Source: Acinetobacter lactucae
GTDB lineage: Bacteria > Pseudomonadota > Gammaproteobacteria > Pseudomonadales > Moraxellaceae
Assembly: GCF_001605885.1 (NCBI RefSeq)
Contig: NZ_LRPE01000038.1
Location: forward strand, 209,433 to 273,432
Direction: 5' to 3'
DNA: 64,000 nucleotides
Program-made: the position numbers and the translations under genes
Notes under the pieces: generated by a model
The model's input: the letters and a program-made list of their open reading frames with translations, nothing else
Database searches by the model: none
What the model was told of the DNA's origin: nothing
Shown: positions 45,413-53,756 of the stretch, piece after piece
Layout: every line of letters starts with the position of its first letter
Position numbering within the stretch: position 1 is the stretch's first letter

Positions 45413-47314
45413 ATGCGTTACCCTGCATGGAAATATTTACTGATTCTGGTTGTTCTGGTAATCAGTACATTATACGCACTGCCTAGTCTATATCCGGATG
45501 AGCCCGCTGTTCAAATTTCCGGTGCCAAAGCTGGCACCCAAATTGATCAAAGTGTGGTGAAAAAAGCAGAGCAAATTTTAAAAACAGCAAATATTGCGAG
45601 CCATGACAATACTTTTACAAATAATGCTGCCCTATTGCGTGTCAGTTCATCTGAAGCGCAGTTAAAGGCAAAAGAAGTATTACGTCGTGACTTAGGTGAT
45701 GAATATGTTGTCGCCCTAAATCTTGCACCAACCACACCAGAATGGCTGCAAAAGATTGGGGCAAAACCAATGAAACTTGGTTTGGACTTACGTGGTGGTG
45801 TCCACTTCTTGCTTGAAGTAGATATGGACAAAGCCGTTGCCCAACGTATGGAAACCTCTGCCACCGATTTGCGTCGTCAGTTCCGTGAAAACAAGATCAA
45901 ATTTAACAGTCTTGCATTAACGAATAATGTGATCACTGTTCAATTTGCTGACAATGCTGACCGTGATGCAGCAATGGATTTTTTACGTCGTAATGGGAAT
46001 GAATATACCCAACAGGCATTAGCAAGCTCTACAGGTTCTACTTTAAAGCTTACTTATACTGATGTACGTCGCCAAGAAATTCAGTCATATGCTGTAAATC
46101 AGAACTTAACAACATTACGTAATCGTATTAACGAACTTGGTGTTGCAGAAGCATTGGTACAAAGTCAGGGTAGCAACCGTATTGTTGTTGAATTACCGGG
46201 TGTACAAGATACTGCTGAAGCTAAGCGTGTTTTAGGACGTACAGCGAACCTCGAATTCCGTTTAGTTTCTGACTTAAATGATCAATATATTGATCCATAT
46301 ACGGGTAAATATAATGGCCAACCTTTACCTCCGGGCACAGAAGTTTTTGCTTATGAGTCTTTAGATAGCGGCCGTCAACTCTTGTTGCAACGTAACCGAA
46401 TCTTGACTGGTGAGCGTGTTCAAAATGCGAGCTCTGGCTTTAGTCAGGACTCTGGCGGTGCCGAGGTAAATATTACGCTCGACAGTGCTGGCGGTAAGCT
46501 AATGTCTGATGCAACCCGTAATGCTGTTGGTAAACGCATGGCGGTATTGTTCATCGAGAACAAGCAAAAAATTAACTATGTCACAGATCCAAAAACTGGT
46601 GCACAAACAGAAGTTCGTACGCCATACACTGAGTCTGTAGTCATTAATGCAGCAACAGTTCAAGCTGTTTTAGGTTCAACTTTCCGTATTACCGGTTTAA
46701 GTTCTCCTCAAGAAGCATCTGAACTTGCATTAATGCTTCGTGCTGGTGCTTTAGCTGCACCAATGTACTTTGTTGAAGAGCGTGTAGTGGGTCCAAGCCT
46801 TGGTCAAGAAAACATTGATAAAGGTGTATTGTCTACTCAAATCGGCTTCTTGCTCGTTGCAATCTGGATGGTAGTCTTCTTCCGTCTATTCGGTTTAATC
46901 GCAAACTTTGCGCTTGTGTTTAACTTGGCAATGATTTTAACCGTGATGTCATGGATTGGAGCTTCCCTCACCTTACCGGGTATTGCCGGTATCGTTATTA
47001 CCATTGGTATGGCGGTCGATGCGAACGTATTAATATGCGAGCGTATCCGAGAAGAAATACTCTGGGGGGCCTCACCCAAACAGGCCATTGTGGCCGGTTA
47101 CGATCGAGCCTATAACACCATTTTTGACTCGAACTTAACCACGTTCCTCGTTGCATTCATTCTGTTTGCAATTGGTACAGGCCCAATCAAAGGTTTCGCC
47201 GTAACATTAATGATCGGTATTATTTGTTCGATGTTTACTGCAATTACAGTAACTCGTGCAATCGTACAAATCATTTATGGTAAACGCCGTAATTTGAAAA
47301 AGTTGAGCATTTAA
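45413..47314 (+). CDS. secD: Protein translocase subunit SecD
   Basis: SecD, with SecF, uses the proton motive force to help pull exported proteins across the inner membrane. The 633-aa protein has TM1 at residues 7-23 (YLLILVVLVISTLYALPSL), the periplasmic P1 region with LGLDLRGGVHFLLEVD and LRNRINELGVAEALVQSQG, and the five-helix C-terminal membrane domain with IVITIGMAVDANVLICERIREE and FDSNLTTFLVAFILF. The aspartate in GMAVDANV is the conserved proton-path residue. secF follows after 11 bp. Confidence 0.98.
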   Translation: MRYPAWKYLLILVVLVISTLYALPSLYPDEPAVQISGAKAGTQIDQSVVKKAEQILKTANIASHDNTFTNNAALLRVSSSEAQLKAKEVLRRDLGDEYVVALNLAPTTPEWLQKIGAKPMKLGLDLRGGVHFLLEVDMDKAVAQRMETSATDLRRQFRENKIKFNSLALTNNVITVQFADNADRDAAMDFLRRNGNEYTQQALASSTGSTLKLTYTDVRRQEIQSYAVNQNLTTLRNRINELGVAEALVQSQGSNRIVVELPGVQDTAEAKRVLGRTANLEFRLVSDLNDQYIDPYTGKYNGQPLPPGTEVFAYESLDSGRQLLLQRNRILTGERVQNASSGFSQDSGGAEVNITLDSAGGKLMSDATRNAVGKRMAVLFIENKQKINYVTDPKTGAQTEVRTPYTESVVINAATVQAVLGSTFRITGLSSPQEASELALMLRAGALAAPMYFVEERVVGPSLGQENIDKGVLSTQIGFLLVAIWMVVFFRLFGLIANFALVFNLAMILTVMSWIGASLTLPGIAGIVITIGMAVDANVLICERIREEILWGASPKQAIVAGYDRAYNTIFDSNLTTFLVAFILFAIGTGPIKGFAVTLMIGIICSMFTAITVTRAIVQIIYGKRRNLKKLSI

Positions 47315-47325
47315 GGAGATCGATG

Positions 47326-48288
47326 ATGACTAAAGTGACTCAACAAGATTCAAAACAATATGGTCGTCCGGATGATGCAAAAATCATCCCGTTCATGAAG
47401 ATTGCCAAACCTGCGGCAATCTTCTCGATCCTTATTACTTTGGCAAGTATTTTCTTTATTGCGACTAAAGGTCTTAACTTAGGTTTAGACTTTACGGGTG
47501 GTGTTTCAGCTGAGCTTAACTATGCTCAACCAGCCAATCAGTCTGAAGTTATTCAGGCGCTCGATAAAGCTGGTTTTAAAGATGCTGTAGTACAAACCTT
47601 AGGTAGTAATAAAGACTTACTTGTGCGTATGCCAGTACAAGAAGTTAAGGTTGAAGATCTTAATAACGCGATCACTAAGGCTGTACAATTACCAAATAAT
47701 CCTGCCCAAGTTCATAAAGTGGACTCTGTAGGTGGTCAAGTTGGTAATGAACTCTATGTTCGTTCTGCTGGTGCCGTTGCACTTGCACTTATCTTAATGT
47801 TGATCTACGTGACCATTCGCTTTGAGTTTAAACTCGCGATGGGTGCCGTAATGTCTTTATTCCACGACATCATCATTATCATTGGTGCTTTTGCATTATT
47901 CCAATGGCCATTTGACCTTACAGTGTTAGCTGCGGTACTTGCTGTTATTGGTTTCTCGCTTAACGATAACATTGTAGTGTCAGACCGTATCCGTGAAAAT
48001 TTCCGTAAAATTCGCGGTGCGACTCCTCGTGAAATCGTCGATATTGCTTTAACTGAAACTTTACGTCGTACCATTCATACATCAATGACGCTATTGCTAG
48101 TTGTTCTAGCGATGATGTTCTTAGGTGGTGATGGCCTACACTGGTTCTCTGTTGCAATGTTTGTTGGTGTATTTGTTGGTACTTATTCTTCGATTTATAT
48201 CGGTACTGCATTTGCATTGTGGCGTGGTCTTAACCGTCAAGATTTCATTGTTCAGGTTAAACCTGAATTTGAAGATGAAATTCCTTGA
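47326..48288 (+). CDS. secF: Protein translocase subunit SecF
   Basis: The 320-aa partner of SecD has LNLGLDFTGGVSAELNY after TM1, and the membrane core with FSLNDNIVVSDRIRENFRKIRG and TLRRTIHTSMTLLLVVLAMMFLGG. AAGGAG upstream is 7 nt from the ATG at 47326 and 4 nt from the ATG at 47323; I prefer the former. It ends the operon, followed by a terminator. Confidence 0.97.
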   Translation: MTKVTQQDSKQYGRPDDAKIIPFMKIAKPAAIFSILITLASIFFIATKGLNLGLDFTGGVSAELNYAQPANQSEVIQALDKAGFKDAVVQTLGSNKDLLVRMPVQEVKVEDLNNAITKAVQLPNNPAQVHKVDSVGGQVGNELYVRSAGAVALALILMLIYVTIRFEFKLAMGAVMSLFHDIIIIIGAFALFQWPFDLTVLAAVLAVIGFSLNDNIVVSDRIRENFRKIRGATPREIVDIALTETLRRTIHTSMTLLLVVLAMMFLGGDGLHWFSVAMFVGVFVGTYSSIYIGTAFALWRGLNRQDFIVQVKPEFEDEIP

Positions 48289-48306
48289 TTGTCTAAATAA
48301 GAGTAT

Positions 48307-48335
48307 AAAAAACCGCGATTTATTCGCGGTTTTTT
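48307..48335. terminator. Bidirectional terminator between secF and coaBC
   Basis: AAAAAACCGCGA and TCGCGGTTTTTT form a perfect 12-bp stem with loop TTTAT. Confidence 0.92.
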
Positions 48336-48347
48336 ATTTAAAACATA

Positions 48348-49601
48348 TTATTTACGGCGCAGAGCATCCGAAATAGCTTCAACCAACTGTTGAGAAATTT
48401 CTTGTTTAGATGCTTTCTCTAACTCACGCTTTTTCATGTGATAGCTTTCAGCAAAGAAAACTGTCATCGCATTTTCATCAGAAGCAAATCCAATATCAGC
48501 ACGTGATACATCGTTGCAGGCAATCATGTCTAGTTTTTTAGCAACCAGTTTCCCTGCCGCATATTCTTCAACATTTTGTGTTTCGGCTGCAAAGCCCACC
48601 ATAAATGGACGTTTTTCCTGACCTGCAATTGTTGCCACAATATCCGGGTTTTTTACAAGGGAAACATTCAGCTCATCCCCTGCTTTCTTAATCTTATGCT
48701 CAGCAACTTCTGCTACGCGATAGTCGGCGACTGCAGCAGTTGCAATAAAAATATCGCAGCCTGTTTCTAACGAGTCCATACTGACGTCAAGCATTTGTCG
48801 TGCTGAGGCAACATTTACACGTTGAACACCATTCGGCGTATCTAAACTTACAGGTCCAGCAATTAGAGTCACTTGCGCGCCAGCAGCGTAACAGGCAGCA
48901 GCTAAAGCGAAGCCCATTTTTCCAGTACTATGGTTTGAGATATAACGGACAGGGTCAATCGCTTCACGTGTTGGCCCAGCAGTAATAACTACTCGCTTAC
49001 CTGCCAACAGTCCAAATTTCTCAGCGATGGCACGTTGAGCTTGATGGAAATAACCAGCGACTTGGCGAGCAATTTCTTCTGGCTCAGGCATACGGCCCAG
49101 GCCGACATCACCACAAGCCTGTTCACCCGCATCCGGCATGATCACATGTACGCCATCTTCGACTAAGGTTTGTAAATTTCGCTGAGTTGCTTTAGCCGCC
49201 CACATTTGCTGGTTCATCGCCGGAGCTACCCAGACAGGAGATTTAGTTGCTAAAAATACTGTGCTGAGTAAATCATCGGCCAAACCATTTGCAAATTTAG
49301 CCAATGTGTCACAGCTTGCAGGTGCGACTAGTAATAAATCAGCCCAACGCGCTAATTCAATATGTCCCATACCCGCCTCAGCCGCCGGGTCTAGAAGTTC
49401 AGTATGAACAGGATTACCAGAAAGAGCCTGAAAAGTTAGTGGGGTAATAAATGCCTGAGCACCATGTGTCATCACCACTCGCACGTCAAAGCCATAATCT
49501 TTGAGGCGGCGGACTAAAATGGCACTTTTATAGGCAGCAATTCCGCCAGTAACAGCTAAAACAATGTTTTTATGAGGAATAACGCTTAGATCAAAGCTCA
49601 C
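48348..49601 (-). CDS. coaBC: Bifunctional phosphopantothenoylcysteine decarboxylase/phosphopantothenate-cysteine ligase
   Basis: CoaBC makes 4'-phosphopantetheine in coenzyme A synthesis. The 417-aa protein has the N-terminal CoaC flavoprotein domain (VTGGIAAYKSAILVRRL, LLVAPASCDTLAKFANGLADDLLST, APAMNQQMW, GEQACGDVGLGRM) and the C-terminal CoaB domain (RVVITAGPTREAIDPVRYISNHSTGKMGFALA, AAVADYRV, KNPDIVATI, VGFAAET). The start is GTG at 49601. It is divergent from radC with 99 bp between. Confidence 0.97.
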   Translation of the reverse strand: MSFDLSVIPHKNIVLAVTGGIAAYKSAILVRRLKDYGFDVRVVMTHGAQAFITPLTFQALSGNPVHTELLDPAAEAGMGHIELARWADLLLVAPASCDTLAKFANGLADDLLSTVFLATKSPVWVAPAMNQQMWAAKATQRNLQTLVEDGVHVIMPDAGEQACGDVGLGRMPEPEEIARQVAGYFHQAQRAIAEKFGLLAGKRVVITAGPTREAIDPVRYISNHSTGKMGFALAAACYAAGAQVTLIAGPVSLDTPNGVQRVNVASARQMLDVSMDSLETGCDIFIATAAVADYRVAEVAEHKIKKAGDELNVSLVKNPDIVATIAGQEKRPFMVGFAAETQNVEEYAAGKLVAKKLDMIACNDVSRADIGFASDENAMTVFFAESYHMKKRELEKASKQEISQQLVEAISDALRRK

Positions 49602-49700
49602 GAACAGGATACCTTTCTGTTGCAGTGGCGCTCACAATAGCATTAAATACGCGCAGACCCAAGATTGATTGGGCAAACAAAATAAAATTTTAAGCGAATT

Positions 49701-50420
49701 ATGCTGGGGAATATGAATACTTCTATTAAAAATTGGCCTGAACAAGAACGGCCAAGAGAACGGTTATTACAACAAGGTCCACAAAGTCTATCAGATGCAG
49801 AACTGCTGGCGATTTTTCTTCGCTCAGGTTCAAGGCAACATTCAGCAGTCGAATTGTCACGTTTACTCATTCAACATTTTGGTAGCCTTAATGCAGTGTT
49901 TGATGCGCCATTAAGTGAGTTAACTCAATTTAATGGGATTGGAGCAACGAAATATTCACAATTACTGGCAGTCAAAGAACTAGGACGGCGTTATCTCGAT
50001 CATCATTTTCAAAAAAATAATCTCAGCCTTCATTCATCTGACTTAGTTTTGGATTATCTGCGCTACGAATTAAAGGGCGAGAAACAAGAAGTTTTTGCGG
50101 TCTTGTGTCTAGACCCTGAACTCAGAAAACTCCATTTTAAAAAGCTATTCTTTGGTTCAGTTCAGCATTGTGCGGTTTCGGTCAATCAAACGTTAAGATA
50201 CGCATTACAACAACATGCTTGTCAGCTCGTTATTGCTCACAATCATCCCTTTGGCTCACCACAACCATCTTCCGAAGATATAGCCTTAACTCAACAGCTT
50301 GAACAGGCTTGTCAACTTGTCGAAATTCGTCTGCTCGACCATTTTATTATCTCACCAGAAGGAAGCTTTTCCTTTGCTGAACAACAACTGCTCAACCCAC
50401 CAACAATATCAGTTCAATGA
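49701..50420 (+). CDS. radC: RadC family protein (JAB domain)
   Basis: The 239-aa protein has an N-terminal UPF0758 helix-hairpin-helix part (PRERLLQQGPQSLSDAELLAIFLRSG, FNGIGATKYSQL) and the JAB/MPN metal-binding domain near the C-terminus (HQ-type VNQTLRYALQQHACQLVIAHNHPFGSPQPSSEDIALTQQL), with the HNHP...S..D metallo-motif. The name refers to an old radiation-repair claim; its real role is unclear. The start could also be the ATG at 49713. It is divergent from coaBC. Confidence 0.93.
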   Translation: MLGNMNTSIKNWPEQERPRERLLQQGPQSLSDAELLAIFLRSGSRQHSAVELSRLLIQHFGSLNAVFDAPLSELTQFNGIGATKYSQLLAVKELGRRYLDHHFQKNNLSLHSSDLVLDYLRYELKGEKQEVFAVLCLDPELRKLHFKKLFFGSVQHCAVSVNQTLRYALQQHACQLVIAHNHPFGSPQPSSEDIALTQQLEQACQLVEIRLLDHFIISPEGSFSFAEQQLLNPPTISVQ

Positions 50421-50481
50421 TATTGACAAAGTACGACTAAGCCTAGAAGATCAAAACAAAAATAGCGACGTTTAAAATAAA

Positions 50482-51393
50482 ATGATTGTTCGGGAACAGC
50501 CTAGTATTTTCAAAGTATTATTCTCTTGGCGAGGCACAATTTTACCCAAAATTTTACCCTCCCTAGGCGTTGTAATGCTGATCTCGGCAATCATTGGTGG
50601 AGTGGAATACATCAATCTTTATCGCTTTCCAGAGATTCCTTTGGTTGGCTTTACACTCATTGGTGTCGTACTTTCTATTTTCCTAGGATTTAAAAATACT
50701 GCGTGTTATGACCGCTGGTGGGAAGCCCGAAAATTATGGGGCGTTTTGATTGCAACTTCGCGTCATTTTGACCGAGACTGTCGTATTTTAACCCAAGCTC
50801 GCCGTGAGCGTGTGATTCAACACGTGATTGTTTTCGCAAATGTATTACGTGACCGTTTACGTCGCCAAACGGCGAATCCAACTGAGTTAATACAAACCAG
50901 TGGTATGAGTCAGCAAGCACTCACTCAACTCTACCAACAAAATAACGCCCCTCAGTACACACTTAGCCTCATTCACTGGGAATTGTTGCAAGCGCTTAAA
51001 GAAGGTGAAATCTCTGACATTATTTATGCACAAATGAATAAAAATGTTGCTGACTTAAGCGTCGTCCAGACTGGCTGTGACCGAATTGCTAATACGCCAA
51101 TTCCATTTGCTTATTCAGTTTTACTCAACCGCACAGTCTATTTTTTCTGTTTTATGTTGCCGTTTAGTCTGGGCTCATTGCTTGGATTAGCAACGCCTTT
51201 ATTGGTGGGGATTTTGGCATACACATTCTTAGGTCTGGATGCACTAAGTTCTGAAATTGAAGAACCATTCGGTACTCAAAGTAATGATTTGCCGCTAGAT
51301 GCTATGGTACGTAGTATCGAGATTGAACTGTTAGGGACACTCGGTAAACCTACTCCACCGCCTATTCAGGCTCAAGACAACAACTTATTGTAA
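50482..51393 (+). CDS. Bestrophin-family (UPF0187) membrane channel
   Basis: The 303-aa protein matches the bacterial bestrophin-like family: SWRGTILPKILPSLGVVMLISAIIG, VVLSIFLGFKNTACYDRWWEARKLWGVLIATSRHF, and near the C-terminus LNRTVYFFCFMLPFSLGSLLG...GLDALSSEIEEPFGTQSNDLPLDAM. The FKNTACYDRWWEAR and IEEPFGTQSNDLPLD motifs are characteristic. Bacterial members studied form pentameric channels for small ions. It has four TM regions. It is convergent with the PHP gene, 5 bp apart and without a terminator. Confidence 0.92.
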   Translation: MIVREQPSIFKVLFSWRGTILPKILPSLGVVMLISAIIGGVEYINLYRFPEIPLVGFTLIGVVLSIFLGFKNTACYDRWWEARKLWGVLIATSRHFDRDCRILTQARRERVIQHVIVFANVLRDRLRRQTANPTELIQTSGMSQQALTQLYQQNNAPQYTLSLIHWELLQALKEGEISDIIYAQMNKNVADLSVVQTGCDRIANTPIPFAYSVLLNRTVYFFCFMLPFSLGSLLGLATPLLVGILAYTFLGLDALSSEIEEPFGTQSNDLPLDAMVRSIEIELLGTLGKPTPPPIQAQDNNLL

Positions 51394-51398
51394 AAAGT

Positions 51399-52250
51399 TT
51401 AAAGAAAACGTTCCCAAATCCCATGCTGCTTATCAGTGGGTTTGGGCGTATTTCCGAGTTTAATCCATGGCATATTTTCACCATGAAAATCACTGCCAAT
51501 TGAAACCGCCAACTGATATTGTTCAATCATTCGATCAATCATCTGGCGTGTGGATAGAGGTTCAATAGGTGGAGGTAATTCAATTGCATCTCCACCGGAT
51601 GTTGCGAACAATTCAATTAAATAGCGAACGTTGGTTGCAGATAAATCATAACGCGTTGGGTGAGCTAATACGGCAAACCCTTTACTTTGATGAATCACAT
51701 CAATGGTTTCTTTTAATCCTAAGCCTTCGAACTTTACAAAGGCACGCTTTCCTTCCTTTAAGAAACGGTCAAAAGCTTGTTGAGGTCGAGCCACGACATT
51801 TTTCTCGACCAATGTTTTAGCAATGTGTGTTCTTGTTACTCTGTCAGCTTGATGTTCTACTTTTGCAAGAACATCATCATAAATCTGAAAACCAATACAT
51901 TTTTCCAGCAGTTCACAAATCACTTTAGCTCTTTGCGCCCTAACTCTTTTTTGTTGTTCTAATGCTTCTAAAATTGGTGCTTCATCTTGCATATTTAAAG
52001 CAACAATATGTACACCATAACTCTTCTTAGTGCTTGGACGCGACCACTGGCTAGAAATCTCTGTACCAGAAATAATATTTAAATCATGACCTTGTGCAGC
52101 GATTTTTGCACGCTGCAACCCATCCATTGTATCATGATCAGTTAAAGCCAATGTATGTAGGTTCACATCAATAGCAGCTTGCACCAGTAATTCTGGAGAC
52201 AAAGTTCCATCAGAAATATTGCTATGTGTATGTAAATCTATGCCTTGCAT
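51399..52250 (-). CDS. PHP-domain phosphoesterase (TrpH/RNase AM-like)
   Basis: The 283-aa protein has the four PHP metal motifs: GIDLHTHSNISDGTLSP, LALTDHDTMDGL, ISGTEISSQW and the later FAVLAHPTR and SIGSDFHGENMPW. Members of this family (E. coli YciV/Rnm) act as 5'-3' exoribonucleases or 3',5'-nucleotide phosphatases. It is divergent from yciB with 44 bp between starts and so shares a compact promoter region. Confidence 0.93.
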   Translation of the reverse strand: MQGIDLHTHSNISDGTLSPELLVQAAIDVNLHTLALTDHDTMDGLQRAKIAAQGHDLNIISGTEISSQWSRPSTKKSYGVHIVALNMQDEAPILEALEQQKRVRAQRAKVICELLEKCIGFQIYDDVLAKVEHQADRVTRTHIAKTLVEKNVVARPQQAFDRFLKEGKRAFVKFEGLGLKETIDVIHQSKGFAVLAHPTRYDLSATNVRYLIELFATSGGDAIELPPPIEPLSTRQMIDRMIEQYQLAVSIGSDFHGENMPWIKLGNTPKPTDKQHGIWERFL

Positions 52251-52294
52251 CTTTTATACTATGCCATTCGCCAAACCTGATCAGATACTCTAAC

Positions 52295-52909
52295 ATGAAA
52301 GCACTTCTGGACTTTGTTCCATTAATTATTTTCTTCTATTTATATAAAACAGTTGATCCAACTAACACCCAGCATCCTTTACTGAAACTGATCGGGTCTG
52401 CTGGTGGTGTCGATAATAATAATATTCTTGTAGCGACGACTGGCTTAATTATTTCAATGCTTGTGGTATATGGTGCCCTATTTGTTTTCCAAAAATTTCG
52501 TCTAGATAAACAACAGTGGTTTGTATTGTTTATGACTATCATTTTTGGTGGCATTACCCTCATGTTAAGTGACGATTTCTATATTCGTCTCAAGGCTGCG
52601 ATTTTAAATTTAGTTTTCGCTGGCGCATTCCTGGTATCTCCTTGGTTTGGTAAAGACCGTAAGCCACTCATTCAACGCTTATTTGACCCTATTTTAGATT
52701 TGAGTGAAAAAGGTTGGAAAAATCTTAACTTCGCTTGGGCAGCAATGTTTGTCGTGATGTCTTGTCTGCATGTATTCTTCGCATTTTTATTTCAAGGCGG
52801 AAAATATTGGGGCGAATTTACTGCATTTGGTGACATGATTGTGATGTTTTCATTTATCATTATTCAGTTCATTATTTTACGTAAACATTTTAAGTCACCA
52901 GACGCTTAA
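52295..52909 (+). CDS. yciB: Septation protein A / inner membrane protein YciB
   Basis: The 204-aa protein starts MKALLDFVPLIIFFYLYKTV and has five hydrophobic segments, with FGGITLMLSDDFYIRLKAAILNLVFAGAFLVSPWFGKDRKPLIQRLF and LNFAWAAMFVVMSCLHVFFAFLF, matching the YciB/IspZ family involved in cell envelope and septation. I start at the ATG at 52295; the open frame extends to 52226 inside the divergent PHP gene, which is not credible. It heads a group with YciI, as in many gamma-proteobacteria. Confidence 0.95.
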   Translation: MKALLDFVPLIIFFYLYKTVDPTNTQHPLLKLIGSAGGVDNNNILVATTGLIISMLVVYGALFVFQKFRLDKQQWFVLFMTIIFGGITLMLSDDFYIRLKAAILNLVFAGAFLVSPWFGKDRKPLIQRLFDPILDLSEKGWKNLNFAWAAMFVVMSCLHVFFAFLFQGGKYWGEFTAFGDMIVMFSFIIIQFIILRKHFKSPDA

Positions 52910-52943
52910 AATGCTTCCAGATTGATTATAGAGATACGATTAC

Positions 52944-53246
52944 ATGCCTTTTTTTGTTCTAAGCTGTACCGATAACGAAGGAACTTTAGAAAAACGCTTG
53001 GCAGTACGCCCTCAGCATATCGAACGTTTACAAAAACTCGATGATGAAGGCCGCCTAGTTACAGCGGGTGCTATGCCAAAAGATCCTAATGATCCGCAAG
53101 CAGGCTTCTATGGCAGCACCATGATTGTTGAGTTCGACAGTCGCGAAGCATTAGATGAATGGTTAAAAGAAGAGCCATTTGTTAAAGAAGGCATTTATGC
53201 ACACGTTGATGTAAAACCGTTTAATAAAGCATTTCCAAAAGGGTAA
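52944..53246 (+). CDS. YciI-family protein
   Basis: The 100-aa protein starts MPFFVLSCTDNEGTLEKRLAVRPQHIERLQ and has LVTAGAMPKD, GSTMIVEFDSREALDEWLKEEPFVKEGIYAHVDVKPF, a ferredoxin-like fold of the YciI family with the conserved His and Asp. Its biochemical role is not settled. It is 34 bp after yciB and 4 bp before the next gene, so the three are probably co-transcribed. Confidence 0.95.
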   Translation: MPFFVLSCTDNEGTLEKRLAVRPQHIERLQKLDDEGRLVTAGAMPKDPNDPQAGFYGSTMIVEFDSREALDEWLKEEPFVKEGIYAHVDVKPFNKAFPKG

Positions 53247-53250
53247 TCGC

Positions 53251-53733
53251 ATGCAGCTTGCAACCAAAAGCTTTCTTGGCTTGTGTTTGATATGTTCAAC
53301 TGCTGGGGCAGTTGAACCTGCTGCGACACCAGCAACGCCTTCTCCAAGTGCGCCTTCAACTCAAGCAGCTAAACCAACTCCAACACCTGCAACTGGAGTT
53401 AAAACAGCAGCGACGACAGCACCAACTGCAACAAAACCGCTTACAGCAGAACAGCTCGCAAAGAACAAGCAACAGCAAGATGCAAAAATCAAAGCCTTAG
53501 TTCAAGATCAGGCATCTCGCTTAAAACAGCTAGAACATGCCAACCTTGAAGCGCTCGCCCAGAACCAAGAGTTACAGCTAAAAAATGATAACCTCTCTGT
53601 TCAGGTTCAAGTCTTACAAAGCGAACGAAGTGCTCAAATGTTTTTATATGGCGCTGTTACCTTAGCGGGTGGCGTATTGCTAGGTTTCTTTATTGCTAGT
53701 TATATTCATACAAAACGTCGACGCCAGTGGTAA
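53251..53733 (+). CDS. Membrane-anchored coiled-coil protein of unknown function
   Basis: The 160-aa product has a signal peptide (MQLATKSFLGLCLICSTAGA), a low-complexity Thr/Pro/Ala-rich linker of about 45 residues, a coiled coil (LAKNKQQQDAKIKALVQDQASRL...QNQELQLKNDNLSVQVQVLQ) and a C-terminal TM helix (MFLYGAVTLAGGVLLGFFIASYI) followed by a basic tail HTKRRRQW. The coiled-coil plus C-terminal anchor resembles the TIGR04211 "SH3 and anchor" proteins, but the SH3 domain is absent. The function is unknown. It is 4 bp from YciI and overlaps the frame upstream of mnmC. Confidence 0.8.
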   Translation: MQLATKSFLGLCLICSTAGAVEPAATPATPSPSAPSTQAAKPTPTPATGVKTAATTAPTATKPLTAEQLAKNKQQQDAKIKALVQDQASRLKQLEHANLEALAQNQELQLKNDNLSVQVQVLQSERSAQMFLYGAVTLAGGVLLGFFIASYIHTKRRRQW

Positions 53734-53756
53734 TACCAAGCGATCTATTAAACTCA

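Noticed and set aside
52226..52294. Longer N-terminus for YciB
   Set aside because: The extension lies inside the divergent PHP gene; the internal ATG at 52295 gives the normal family start.
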